Below, piece by piece: positions 23,475 through 34,619 of a stretch of 64,000 bases of DNA. The notes below the pieces were generated by a model, which saw nothing but the letters and a program-made list of their open reading frames with translations, was not told the origin of the DNA and searched no databases. This DNA is from Maylandia zebra. Taxonomy: Eukaryota; Chordata; Actinopteri; Cichliformes; Cichlidae. The stretch lies in assembly GCF_041146795.1 (NCBI RefSeq), contig NC_135170.1, positions 25,104,033 through 25,168,032 on the forward strand, in the 5' to 3' direction. The number at the start of each line of letters is the position of its first letter. Within the stretch, counting starts at the first letter, position 1. Made by a program: the position numbers and the translations under genes.

Positions 23475-23994
23475 GAAGGTGCAGTCAAGTCGCTCCAACC
23501 GGAAATACATGGAGCGATTTCCTCCTCATGTTCCCGGTTTGGCCACAGCGGGGCGCTGTTTTACCACAGTAAGAAATACCCGAAGCACAAGAGGGTCAGC
23601 CAGGTTTTTAGGTTTGCAACATTTGCTTTTGGTGAAAAATATGTATTTTCACACAACATCTTTTCCAGTTTTACCCAAAACGTGAAAACGTTGCAGCGGT
23701 AAGGATTTAAATATATTCTAACGCTAAAGTAGAAATGGAAAGAAACTCCTTGAACTCTTGGGATTTATTATATAACCATGTATGACCTTTACAACCATTA
23801 AACACTACGATCAATGTTATGTCATAACAAATCTCTGTAAGTACCATCTGCAGTTATCATTATTATCGCAACATTAATGAACTCCTTGCTTGTGTGGGAC
23901 TTGCACATGTGTTATGTAACTATGAGACTATCAAAATGAATTATTTCTTTGTTTTTCTTTTCTTTTCTTTTTTTTGACATTTCAGGTCTAACTG

Positions 23995-24110
23995 TAATAC
24001 ACTCATATTTATATAGCATTTTCCACTCTAACCACTCAAAGTGCCTTTAAACTTCATACTGAATGGCCCTAGCCAGGATTTAACCAGGAACCCTCTCTCT
24101 GTGAAGTGAA
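23995..24110. repeat. Dispersed fish repeat fragment
   Basis: atttatatagcattttccac, tctaaccactcaaagtgcct and ggatttaaccaggaaccctc match a dispersed sequence very common in teleost genomes, usually as a retrotransposon tail. I do not assign a class. About 110 bases survive. Confidence 0.4.
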
Positions 24111-24656
24111 ATTGGTAATCATTGGCATCAAGGCACTCTTTGACCTCTGCTTGTCATGTAGGGTTATATATTATAACTCCTATTCTTTCTTTGCACTAAC
24201 CTGGTCAAATGTGGCCCTTGAACTCTGTCACCACCACCCCATAACAGACAAGGCACACACAGTTTTGAAGTTTCAAGAGTCCCTAAAATTCATAGTTTTC
24301 CTTGATTTTACTAATGGTAGTGAATCTGAAATACATTTGGATAGATACAGGTCAAATCTGACCCCAAATAGACTCACTATATATAAAATTTGCAAAAGAA
24401 TCAAACAGTATTAAATATTTATAACACGTAGGGTATTTTTGCTGTTGTCAAAGTTTAAAATGGTTCAAATTTGACAACATGCTGGAAGGTGAATAGTATT
24501 GTTAGTACGTATTCTATGATTTAGAGGCTGATTTTAGGCTATTTCTGATTAAAATATGATTTATATGGGCCTTATATTGAAAATGATGCAGTTTATTTAG
24601 GAGCCTATGAATCATAAGTAATCTTTGTTGGGCACACCTGTTCAACTGCTTGTTAT

Positions 24657-25436
24657 TACTTCTAGGCTGAACTACATTCAGCATTATCAAGATGTCCTAA
24701 AACTCTCTGAAAAGGTTTCAGCTGATCCAAAATGCTGCAGCAAGAGTTCTGACAGGGTCCAGAAAGAGACAGCTTGTCTTCATTGGCTCTCTATTAAATC
24801 CAGAATCGAATTTACAATTCTGATCCTATCATAAAAGGTCTTGAATACTCAGCCCCCACTTTATCTTAAAAACCTCACAGTACTCTATCACCTCTACAGA
24901 GCACTCTGCTCTGAGACATTGGGAGACAGGCACACTCTCTACTTTTAAGATTAGGCTTAAAACTTTTTTTAAAGGCTTAAAGTTTATAGTTAGGGCTGGA
25001 TCAGATAACCCTCAGTCCTAATGTAAACCTTCCCTTTGTGGGAAGGCTGCTTGGGGATTCCCACAATGCTCAGTGTTTCTTCTTAATTTACCTTTTTAAG
25101 TGTTTATACATCACTCAGCATTTAATCATGAGTCATTATTAATATCTGGTTCTCTTCCACAGCGTGTCTTTATGCTGTCTTCCTACCCTCACTCCCAACT
25201 GGTTGCGACAGATAGCTGTACCTCCCTGAGCCTGGTTCTGCTGGAGGTTTATTCTTCCTAAAATGAAGTTTTTCCTCTCCTGTCACCAAAGCCATAGCTC
25301 ATGGGTTCATATGATTGCTGGGGTTTTCCTCTGTTTTCTCTGTATTATTGTATGGTCTTTACCTTACAATATAAAGCGCTTTAAAGCTAGAGTTGTTGTG
25401 ATTTGGCAATGTATATAATTGAATTGAATAATACAA
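24657..25436 (+). mobile_element. L2-type LINE, 3' part with internal deletion
   Basis: ccaaaatgctgcagcaagag and cttcattggctctctatta encode the reverse-transcriptase C-terminal signature of fish L2 elements (IQNAAARVLT, LHWLPVKSRIEF in intact copies). ggttctgctggaggtttatt and aatataaagcgctttaaagc belong to the L2 3' untranslated tail, ending ataattgaattgaata. A piece between about 24916 and 24922 of the usual sequence is missing. Immediately upstream (24630-24656) lie the first bases of the Tc1 family terminus (cacacctgttcaactgcttg), joined directly to the LINE. Confidence 0.8.
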
Positions 25437-25894
25437 ATATCTGGCACCAACTCAGTGGACCGACACATGTAACCATAGTCAAGACAACCTAGAGACTTTC
25501 AAGGGTATGGTTGGGCTGATCCACTGGTAGATTATGTGGGAATTCTTATGAGCATAGCTGATACATTAAATAAAGACACAAGTCTATATTTGGAAAATAA
25601 ATGTGTGTCCCACTAACACACGATGAAACTAACTAATGAGATATTGATTTTTCCGAAGCCTAGCACACAGACAGTAACACAGCCTAGAACAGCTGCTTTA
25701 AAAACGGATTATTTTTTAACTAAAGATTAAAAATATAAATCAGGATTATAGGCAATAAATGTCTTCATCATTCTGATATGACTGCAATCATGGATCCATG
25801 TCGGTGCTACTCATCATCAGATGAGTGTGATCCTCACTTGATAATTCAAATCAAAACAAATAACGCATGCATGTATACCTGCTCTCATTTTGTT

Positions 25895-25985
25895 GCCATG
25901 ATGCCAGGTCTCTCTTGGAAATGAGATTTTTAATCTCAATGAGATTTTTACCTGGATAAATAAAGGATTAATAATAATAAAATTT
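25895..25985 (+). mobile_element. LINE-like 3' tail fragment
   Basis: ccaggtctctcttggaaatg, agatttttaatctcaatgag and cctggataaataaagg with an A/T-rich simple tail match a widespread retrotransposon 3' end of vertebrate genomes. Only about 90 bases remain. The clade is not assigned. Confidence 0.5.
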
Positions 25986-26324
25986 ACTGCAATATAATTT
26001 CCAAAATAAGACAGTGTTCATACATTCAATCAGTAATAAATCTAAAGCTTTAATTACACATAGATTAATATTAATGTCAATAAATGTGAATATGTTCACT
26101 GCCAGCTTCCAGCCCTGAGGTCATTTTCCACTTAATGTAAAATCTAGTGACCAGTTATCTAATCAGCAGATACAGTGAGGCAGACAGAGGGAGAGACGAG
26201 AAACACACAGGAATATATTTTCACCGAACTCAAATGTGTGAAGTCGGTTCAAGGAAAGGTTTTAATAATTTCCAAATTTAAAAAAAACAAACAAACTACT
26301 GAATCTGTGATGTGAAGCTGCCAA

Positions 26325-27859
26325 ATGGATACAAGGAAGAAAGGTAGGCTTTCCATTAACCATGAAAACATGACAAAGAAAGGATTTGATGTGGTTTCTC
26401 TTTGCTCTAGGCACAAAGGCACAAAGGGGAATATTCTCAAGTTGCATGTCAGGCAGGGACTGTGGGAAAATACCTAAAGGTGGAGAAGGAGGAGTTGAAC
26501 CTTGGGTTTAACTTTAACAATAAAAATCAAACTACCCTACTTACTGTTAGATTTTACTGCACACATGTACCATAAGTTATGTTCAGAAAGTAGGATGAAC
26601 CAGACACATGCACACACAGCCCTTTTCAAACATGCTTTGCATTGCATTGATATCAGAAAAAGTATAAAATAAGACAAACACAAACAATATGGTGTTAATG
26701 ATGTTAATTGCTGATATTGTAGCTTCTTTTGACATTTTTTTTTATTGTTTTCTGAGTTTATTACACACTTAAAAAATATATCTTTATCAATCTGATCCCA
26801 ATTGAATTTCTGTTTTTTTTTTTAATTTTTAAAGGTGGTGCCATAGAATTAAGGCTCATGGTGGTTGGTAGCAGTGGACCTTCTCAGTTCCTACTAACCA
26901 ATTCCATACTTGGGAGACAGGTGTTTTCTAAGGATGTCACCAGCCTTTCTGGCAGCATAAAGAACAACGGTGAGCTGGCTGGTAGACGAGTGGCAGTGAT
27001 CAATGGACCAAACATCTATGATAAGGATATATCTAAACCTAAGAGGAAGATGGAGCTAAGGAGGTCCAAGTGCTTATGTATACCTGGTCCCCATGCATTT
27101 CTTGTTGCCTTTGACATGGAGAAAATCTCCCCCAATGATGTGAGAACCTCCAGACTGATGAGGGAACGCTTTGGAAGACACTGTCTGAGACACGCCATGG
27201 TCCTCCTGGCCTATGAAGGAAATCAGAATAGAGCTGCCTTGGAAGATAGGGTGAAGAAGACAGATTGGCATCTGCGAGAACTCATCGAGAAGTACGGTGG
27301 ACGCTTTCACCTTTTCAACAAGAACTGGAGAGATCGAAGTCAGGACAGAGAGCTGTTGAAGAAGATAGAGCTGATGGTTGCCTCGTTAGGAGGAGGCTAC
27401 TTCTCCAGCAGAACTTTCCAGAAGGCAGAGGACTGTGTAAAGAAGGAGGAGAATAAGCTTAGGAAGCAGCGAGCAGCAGAGATAGAGAAGGCATGGGCTG
27501 AGATGGAAAAGCAATACATGGAAGAGGAGCTGTACTTCCAGAAGGATGCCTATACGGCTAATATTGGCGCAGAGATTAGAGCTCAAGCGGAGATCGACAA
27601 CAGCTGGCTCAGGACGTCCCTAGTCAGAGGCCTGGGGACGGGTTTTGTTGTGGGGGCTGTGATGGGTGCGCTGGCCGGGTCTATAGAGGGCCCAGGAGGG
27701 ATGGTTCTCTATGGGATCATAGGTGGTGCAGTGGGTGGATCAGCAGGGGGAACAGCACAGGTGGCAATAAAGCATATGGACAACAGAATGGCCCCGACTG
27801 CCAGACTGAACTTCAACTCAATCTTTATTAACCGCTTCTTTGCAGCTCCTCGTACATGA
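26325..27859 (+). CDS. GIMAP/IAN-family protein with degenerate GTP-binding motifs
   Basis: Exon 26325-26343 (MDTRKK) joins exon 26835-27859 through a G|GT codon, giving 347 residues. The fold signature of AIG1/GIMAP proteins is clear: ELRLMVVGSSG at the N-terminus, the family box IPGPHAFLVAFD, LRHAMVLLAYEGNQN, and ELIEKYGGRFHLFNKNWRDR. GIMAPs are immune-cell GTPases that assemble on organelle membranes. Here G1 reads GSSGPSQFL instead of GxxxxGKS, G3 reads NGPN instead of DTPG, and G4 reads AYEGN instead of a TRxD-like motif, so GTP binding is unlikely. A charged helical region (KKEENKLRKQRAAEIEKAWA) is followed by a glycine-rich hydrophobic span, residues about 275-316 (GFVVGAVMGALAGSIEG, YGIIGGAVGGSAGG), a likely membrane segment. 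The reading frame is intact, so it looks like a working pseudo-GTPase rather than a pseudogene. The very short first exon is inferred from phase and donor quality. Confidence 0.82.
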
Positions 27860-27888
27860 CAAAGGGAACTGACTGATGACCTGATGAA

Positions 27889-27894
27889 AATAAA
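27889..27894 (+). terminator. Polyadenylation signal of the GIMAP-like gene
   Basis: AATAAA lies about 30 bases after the stop codon, giving a very short 3' untranslated region. T/G-rich sequence follows (tttgtatcc). Confidence 0.5.
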
Positions 27895-28289
27895 AAACTT
27901 ACTCTTTGTATCCAACTTCTGGTTAGGTAGCTTTCTGACTTACTTGATAACAAACTAGATAGCCGTCTTAAGCCCTCTTTCATCTCAAGAACATACGTGT
28001 AGTACGAGACTATTTCGACAGAAAACTTGAAAGGTTTCCAGTGGCATCAATTCAAACTGTGACAACCAGTTTAAACTATAAATAGGCCTATTATAAATAA
28101 ATGAAGCTGTGATTTTAGCACATTTATAGCAGATTTGTGTGAACACTTTATATTTTATTCAACCTCCACCTCTTCCTGGTGCCTTGCTGTGGATTAGTTG
28201 AAGTGCAACTCAAATAACATGTAGGGCGGAGTCTTAGCTGAACACGCCATTGTCTAAAGCGCTGCCACTTTCCTAGACAATCCACATAC

Positions 28290-28403
28290 CTCAGTACACC
28301 TGTTCAGTGTGAACCAGTGAAGTTTCTGTGTATTATTAACTAAATTAACAAGTACAAGCCATACAGACACCGCTCCTACCCAGAAAAGATCGACTAAGTA
28401 AAG
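28290..28403 (+). other. Probable 5' untranslated exon of the TRIM gene
   Basis: The stretch ends in taaag|gtaagatc, a strong donor, and contains no ATG in good context. The TRIM coding exon starts four bases after a polypyrimidine acceptor (tttctttttcag, ending 30102), so a leader exon must lie upstream. This is the best donor in the interval. Its 5' limit is unknown. Confidence 0.4.
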
Positions 28404-29089
28404 GTAAGATCACATTTCCTTTAATACTTTTTAACAAACGTGTCTGTTTTCACAAAGTTACCTGTGTGCTGATTTCATGTTAGTCCTCTCAATCTTTTAT
28501 GGCCATGTTGCATAATCGTAAACTGTTTCCTATGTTACAAGGGAGTACAAGGGAGTCTGAACTGAGGATTGCACATTACATTAAAACGATCTTGAGAATT
28601 TAGTGAGTTCATTTTTGTTTTGAGTAGTAGCTTCCTCATGACACAAGAAAACTATTTGGCAAATACCAGTTTGACTGCATATTTTGCTGCCTCTGTTTGT
28701 TATCTATCTGCTGGTGCTCACACTGGCTGTGACAGTGGCAATCAAAACACGCAGAGATAGAAAGAGATAACGGGGTAAAGTTCAACAGCAGGGCATTAAA
28801 GTATAATCATGTCCAGTTGTTTCTGCCTCTTTAGTCTGTGTAGAATGAGAGTAATCCATTCTGTATGAGAACACAATGTTAAAACATGACGCCCTGAATT
28901 CCAGTGAAAATATTTCTGCCATGAGTAAATCCGCCTTCTCTCACGCGAAATGTGAGCTGAATCCTGAATTTTTACTGTTGTTTAATAAGCATGGATTTTA
29001 TAGTCAAACATTAAGTATCTGTGTCTAAAATCTTGGGTTGTGGTGGTACTAAGGTGTCTGAAGTGTGATTAGAAAATATCCCACAGGTC

Positions 29090-29712
29090 ATTGCACCAAC
29101 ACCACCAACCTGAACTGTTGATGCAAGGGAGTGCGGATCCATGCTTTTGTTTACTCCAAATTCTGATTCTAACATCTGAACATGGCAGCAAAGTGAAACT
29201 GAGAGTCATTTGTCCAGTCTTTTATTGTCTAATGTTGGTGATCCTGTGCAAACTGTAGCCTCCGTTTCCTGTTCATGGTTTACAGAAGTGGCACCTGGTG
29301 TGGTCTTCTGCTACTGAAGCCCATCTGCTTCAAGGAGATGCTCTTTTGCATACTTTGGCTGTAAAAAGTAGTTATTTGAGTTATTGTTGCCTTCCTTGAA
29401 GCAGTCTGGTCATTCTCCTCTGACCTCTCACTGGATACAATCTCTTTTTCAGACCATTCTCTGTAAAGCCTAGAGATGGTTGTGCAGGAAAACCCCAGTA
29501 GCCCAGGGTGATTCTCTGCCAAGTACTATGCTACATCGAATGTCATTTAAATTGCGTTCTTCCCCATTCTTATGCTCAGTTTCAACTTCACATCATTCTG
29601 ACTATTTCTACATGCCTAAATGTATGAGTTGCTGCTATGTGATTGGCAGATTAGATATTTATGTTAACGAGCAATTAAACGGACTCACCTAACAAAGTGG
29701 CCAATCAATGTA
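29090..29712 (-). mobile_element. Tc1 relic in the TRIM leader intron
   Basis: In reverse orientation it shows ggatccatgcttttgtttac, agtggcacctggtgtggtct, cctagagatggttgtgcagg and the terminus cacctaacaaagtggccaat. The minus-strand frame at 29280-29522 still reads SRLYREWSEKEIVSS and FSSRRPHQVPLL, both standard Tc1 transposase DNA-binding-domain text. About half the element is missing. Confidence 0.85.
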
Positions 29713-30105
29713 TGACTAATACACTTGAAAATTCATAAAACATACGATAAGCATCTTGTAATATGAGTAACAGTGACTAGTACTTTTGATACTTGTGTAC
29801 CGTCATAGTGCGCAAGTAAAATCCTGGATGCAGGATTGAGCATTTACACAATTATGTGTTAAAAACACAAATCTACTTTATAGTACTTTATAGAACTTTT
29901 AAGTTTGGACTGTTAACAAGATGGTTTCATTGCATTTGTTTATCAAACGACTTCTGTTGGCACTTCTCACTTACTCTTAGGTATCACTTTTGGTTTAGTC
30001 TTTGCTTTACTATTCAAACACAACACTCCCTTAAAAGACTTCGATATGCACAGCAGGAAAAAGCTCTGTTTCTTACTTTTTCTGACATAATTTCTTTTTC
30101 AGATC

Positions 30106-32022
30106 ATGGCCTCTACCATCTGCTTGCTCCCTGAAAAGCACTTCTTGTGCTTTCTGTGTAGGGACATCTTCACCAGCCCCGTAACCATACCATGTGGACA
30201 CAGCTTTTGCTTGTCCTGCCTGTCCAAATACTGGACACGACATCAGTTGAAATACTGCCCTCACTGCAGGAGACTGTTCACAGACAAGCCTGATCTCAGT
30301 GTCAACCACATACTGGCAGACATATCTGAAAACTACAGGAAGTCTCGACCACAGAAACCACCAGATGAGGAAACGGTACTCTTTTGTCTGTTATCTAATA
30401 ACAGGTAATCTAATCTAATAAATCTAGTGTATTTTTGTGTGCTGATGCAAATCGTTTGCACATTCACAGGTTATAGATGTTAACCAAATGATTCAGGAAA
30501 GGGTGCAGAAGATAGAAAGACTGAAATACTCTCTCGGGCTACAAAAGGTGAGTGGAAATATCTATAAAATTTAAACATGTATAACATAATTTATATTTTT
30601 TCTTTATTTTCCTTTGATCTGTACATCATTAAATGATGTTGCTGTCCAATCAGAACTCTTACCTCAGAGAGGTGCGAGAGAGTCAGAAGATCTTCTCTGC
30701 ACTTGTAAATGCTATGGAGAAGAGCCATAAAGCTGTTGTTGCTGCAATTGAGGAGAGGCAGAGAGAAGAGGAGAGCAAGGTAGAAACACTGGTCAAAGAG
30801 ATCGAACAGGAGATTGAGGAGCTGAGGAAGGAGACCAAAGAACCGGACCCTCAGATCTCTGGTGATCAGAGTGACGACTTGAAGCGACCTGCCAAGGTAA
30901 GTTATCTCCATCTACTGCCAAATGCATGATGATGATGATGTGATTTGAAGCATAATTGTAAAATCTTTCCAACACTGCGAATGCTATTTAGCCCTGTGAG
31001 ATGAAGGACTGGTCCAAGGTTACCATAGAAACTGATCCTTGTATTGGAGTCACCAGAAGAGCACTGTCAGACGTGTTGGAACAAATAAAGTTAGAAGTCA
31101 ACAGACTCTCCAAAGCTGGTGGGTGGTGCTGTTTTAATCTTGCGTGCATCATATCAATCTTAAAAGATAAATTCATTGACATTCTTTTTTTTCCCCTGTT
31201 GTTCATTTTTAGAACTTAAGAGAATCGAGAAATACTCAGGTAAGGTTCTCGCTGTGCAGAAATACATTTTATCAACTTTACAAAAATGATTAGGGATTGA
31301 AGATTATTTTTGTGGATAATATCAAAAATATAACCATAATTCAGCTTCATTTTGAGTTCAAAATTTAACTGCATGAATTTTCAGCTGTTGTGAATAGCTG
31401 AAAATGAACGAGCACTGTTTGACTAATTCTTGACTTTTTGCTCTTTTTCTCCTTTCTTTGCTCTTTTTTCTTTTTAGTGGATGTTAACCTAAGTGCTAAA
31501 ACAGCAAACCCTTTCCTTTGGGTCTCAGATGACAGAAAGCAGGTGAGGCACACGGATAAGCTTCAGGAAGTACCGGAGAACCCCAAGAGGTTTGACAGAG
31601 TGGGAAATGTTCTGGCCAAAGAAAGCTTCGCTGGCGGGAGGTGCTACTGGGAAGTGGAGGTTGGGGAGAAGATAGAATGGACCCTAGGTGTTGCCAGACA
31701 GTCCGTAAACAGGAAAGGCAAGTTCACAGTGTGCCCTGCAAATGGTTTCTGGACCTTAAGCCTGAAAGCTGGAGGCCAGTACATTGCAAACACCTCTCCT
31801 GTCACCCAGTTGGCTCTAGACCAACGACCCAAGAAGTTTGGAGTGTTTCTGGATTACAACGAAGGTCGTGTGTCCTTCTACTGCGCAGACTCTGGAGTCC
31901 ACATTCAGACCTTCACGGATAAGTTCACAGATCGGCTCCATCCATTCTTCAGTCCTGGTCGCATGCATGGAGGCAGAAATGCAGCTCCTCTAGTCATCTG
32001 CTCAAGTTTTTGCAACATCTAA
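30106..32022 (+). CDS. TRIM-family E3 ubiquitin ligase: RING, coiled coil, PRY-SPRY, no B-box
   Basis: There are six exons: 30106-30375, 30470-30547, 30654-30896, 30992-31118, 31213-31239 and 31478-32022, 1290 bases and 429 residues. A C3HC4 RING occupies C15-C54 (C15, C18, C30, H32, C35, C38, C51, C54). Helical, charged text follows (RESQKIFSALVNAMEKSHKA, EKEIEQEI-like heptads). A PRY-SPRY domain starts at VDVNLSAKTANPFLWVSDD and includes LWVSDD, FAGGRCYWEVEV and KFGVFLDYNEGRVSFY. No B-box cysteine/histidine cluster is encoded between RING and coiled coil. The 95-base intron there has no room for a hidden B-box exon. Fish have large TRIM expansions (finTRIM, TRIM39/TRIM25-like) with antiviral roles; the target set by the SPRY domain cannot be read. 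Paralogue identity is left open. Confidence 0.88.
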
Positions 32023-33580
32023 ACCTCATTCCAGTTTAAAAAGAGTTACTTGTTGGTTCTTGTTATCTCCTTAATATTTATCTAGCGTGATTAATGTGTT
32101 TATTTATTTACAAAGCTATTGAACAATGAGCCACATTTTCCCTGTCAGAGCAGGCTACTGAACAAGATGGTGCAAAAGGACTACGTCAGTACACTTGAAA
32201 ACTTCAATGAAACGCATAAACAGACTGAAAAAAGAAAAAAGTGTGGCAGTAAATAATAGATGGCTGTCATAAATGAACAAGTGAGTGAAAGTAGAAAAAA
32301 GAGGATTGCTGAGTTGGATGGATGCGCGGGGCTGCAGGGTTGGGACAGAGGTTGACGAGAAGCAGGGAAAGCGGGGGGGAGGGCACAGTAAAACAGCAGG
32401 GCATTGTGCCCGTACACCAGGCACTGGGAGACACACTCAAACACATTCACGCATTCACACACCGACACAGTCGTGCACAGAAGTGCGTGCTTCAGCCCAC
32501 CGCCACACAGACACACTGGCATCTCGCAGGGCAGCCCCATCTCCAGTCCTGTCCTGGGTGTTGGAGCTGAGAGACAGAGAGCCTCCCCTGCTCTCTGGCC
32601 TTCCTGTTGACTGAACTGAATTCTCAGGGCTGTCATTCACAACTTCAGGCATTCACAGCTCAACTACAAAACCTACGGAGCTTCAGGCAAACCGTAAACT
32701 GTGAATCATCTCCGGGAGGAGCAGTGAAAGTTCAGCGACCTCTATTTCAGGTAAATATTCCTCATAATAACCATTTCATTAATATTGTTTGGACATTTCC
32801 AAATGTCAGAAATGTCTTCACTATGGCTTAAGAGCAAATTAATGCGATGTGCTTTGTTAGTTTGTTAGTTTCCAACACATGTATGTACTGGAAGTGGCTT
32901 TTCTTCCATTGTGTTATCTGCAAAACTTCCTAGGAATGAAATGGACATTTTAGTAATGAGATCTGGGAATATTCCAGGGCCCTCTGTTATTTTAATATGG
33001 TTTATCCACTGTCATCTGCACCAAACATCACAATAATCTTTCAGAATTAGTTTTACTGGAGTCAAAACTCAAACTAAATAACTGAACTAAATAGTAAAAT
33101 GCATCCCATTGGTCCTCAATGTCCTGCTGCATATGTATCGATCTTGTTATGAATGGATCGTATAAACAGTGTTAGTAAAATTGTAGCTGTAACAAACAGA
33201 AGACACAGGTTCTCCTGGCCCACTCTACAGGCTTTCATGAAAGCTGCTTGTGTTCCGAGTCTCCTCATGTTTTTCTGAGATAATCCACCACCCGGCAAGG
33301 CGTAGCTCGACACCCACAGTCATGTCAAAGAAAGCTATTCTCTGCAGTTCTTACTGGAATCCAACAGGCCTCCCAGCCTGATTCCAAATATTTATGATAA
33401 CTATATGCTCCAATAGTCTTTTCATACTTTACTAATGTTATGCTAGTGGTTGTTGTGGTAAATAACAACAGCATGTGATGTAATATCCAGTGTGTCTCTG
33501 AGAGTTTTCTTGCACTGCTTGTTTGATTACTAAGAGAATAACCCGGCTGGTGCGACTATTTTATGTTTTGTTAATTTTAG
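32023..33580. other. TRIM-claudin interval with a probable claudin leader exon
   Basis: No protein gene is seen. A CA-rich stretch (about 32440-32520) contains many cacac runs. A donor-like tttcag|gtaaat at 32751 and an acceptor-like ttaattttag at 33580 could bound the intron of a claudin 5' untranslated region. Both are inference from splice-site quality only. Confidence 0.35.
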
Positions 33581-33745
33581 GATATCAATCCACATCAAAC
33601 TGACCTCATCGACGCCATCATCCACAGACGGCGGAGTGGACCACGGCATTTCGAGCAATATAGACTGTCACATTTCTTTGTGGGACTATAAGTTTGGCCT
33701 GTGCAGAGACTAATATATCAGAGACAAGTCCATCTGTCTTTCGCC

Positions 33746-34393
33746 ATGGCTACCACGGGCATGCAGTTGCTGGGTCTGATCCTTTCCATCGTGGGCTGGG
33801 TGGGTGGGTTAGTAGTTTGTGCCATCCCCCTGTGGCGGGTCACCGCCTTCATCGGTAACAACATAGTGACAGCTCAGATCATTTGGGAAGGCCTTTGGAT
33901 GAATTGCATAGTGCAGAGCACAGGTGAGATCCAGTGTAAGGTGTACGATAGCTTGCTGGCTCTGCCCAGCGACATGCAGGCCGCCCGCGGCCTCACTGTG
34001 TTGTCCATCCTGCTCTGTGGCCTGGCTCTGGCTCTGGGGGTCCTAGGAGTCAAGTGCACTAAATGCATCGGCGTAAACAGCCTTAAAGCCCGCATTGCTC
34101 GCATTTCTGGCTCCCTTTTTGCCATCGCGGGGTTTCTTTACCTTGTGCCCGTCTGCTGGACTGCCCACTCCATCATCAGGGATTTCTATGATCCACATGT
34201 GGCAGCTCCACACAAGCGTGAGCTCGGCCCTGCCCTTTACATCGGCTGGGGGGCATCAGCCTTGCTTCTAATTGGGGGGTCACTGCTCTATGCGGGGTCA
34301 AGTCCTCCCGGAATCCCAGGCTCTCCCACTTTCAGCAGTGGAGAGAGCAGTCCACGCAGGGCACCTGCCACACAAGTCAAAGGTTATGTCTAA
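33746..34393 (+). CDS. Claudin, tight-junction four-pass membrane protein
   Basis: The coding region is one uninterrupted frame of 215 residues. The ATG at 33746 (gccATGG) is preferred over the in-frame ATG 45 bases upstream because claudins begin MA-T-G-QLLG. The first extracellular loop has the claudin signature W-GLW-C-C: EGLWMNCIVQSTGEIQC, then KVYDSLLALP. Four hydrophobic segments follow the family layout (LLGLILSIVGWVGGLVV; LTVLSILLCGLALALGVLG; SGSLFAIAGFLYLVPVCW; YIGWGASALLLIGGSLLY). R at AARGL after the first loop is typical. The protein ends KGYV, the PDZ-binding tail for ZO proteins. It resembles the claudin 3/4/6/9 group; the fish paralogue is not assigned. Barrier or pore behaviour depends on loop charges and is not predicted. 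Confidence 0.93.
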   Translation: MATTGMQLLGLILSIVGWVGGLVVCAIPLWRVTAFIGNNIVTAQIIWEGLWMNCIVQSTGEIQCKVYDSLLALPSDMQAARGLTVLSILLCGLALALGVLGVKCTKCIGVNSLKARIARISGSLFAIAGFLYLVPVCWTAHSIIRDFYDPHVAAPHKRELGPALYIGWGASALLLIGGSLLYAGSSPPGIPGSPTFSSGESSPRRAPATQVKGYV

Positions 34394-34606
34394 AATGTCT
34401 GAAGGCCTTCCACAAATCCACCCCGAATGATGTCAAACCTGTCTTTTCTCCTCTTGACATTGATTCATGTAATTATTTTTTATTAAGTGTCACTTTTCTT
34501 TTGTTGTCTTGAGAAATGTCACAGGAGGCTGAAAACTGAACTTGTTTTATTATGTCATACCTGATACCCTTCAATAACACTCTTTCTCTGTCTGCCAGTT
34601 AAATAC

Positions 34607-34612
34607 AATAAA
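34607..34612 (+). terminator. Polyadenylation signal of the claudin gene
   Basis: AATAAA lies 214 bases after the stop codon, followed by tgtg-rich sequence (gttgtatgctctgtgg). Confidence 0.6.
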
Positions 34613-34619
34613 CGTTGTA

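Noticed and set aside
23543-23557. CTCF-like sequence ccacagcggggcgct near rsad1
   Set aside because: Three mismatches in the invariant centre of the motif.
32181-32636. 151-codon minus-strand frame between TRIM and claudin
   Set aside because: Generated by CA-rich repeat sequence; cysteine/valine repeats such as VCECVNVFECV show the low-complexity origin.
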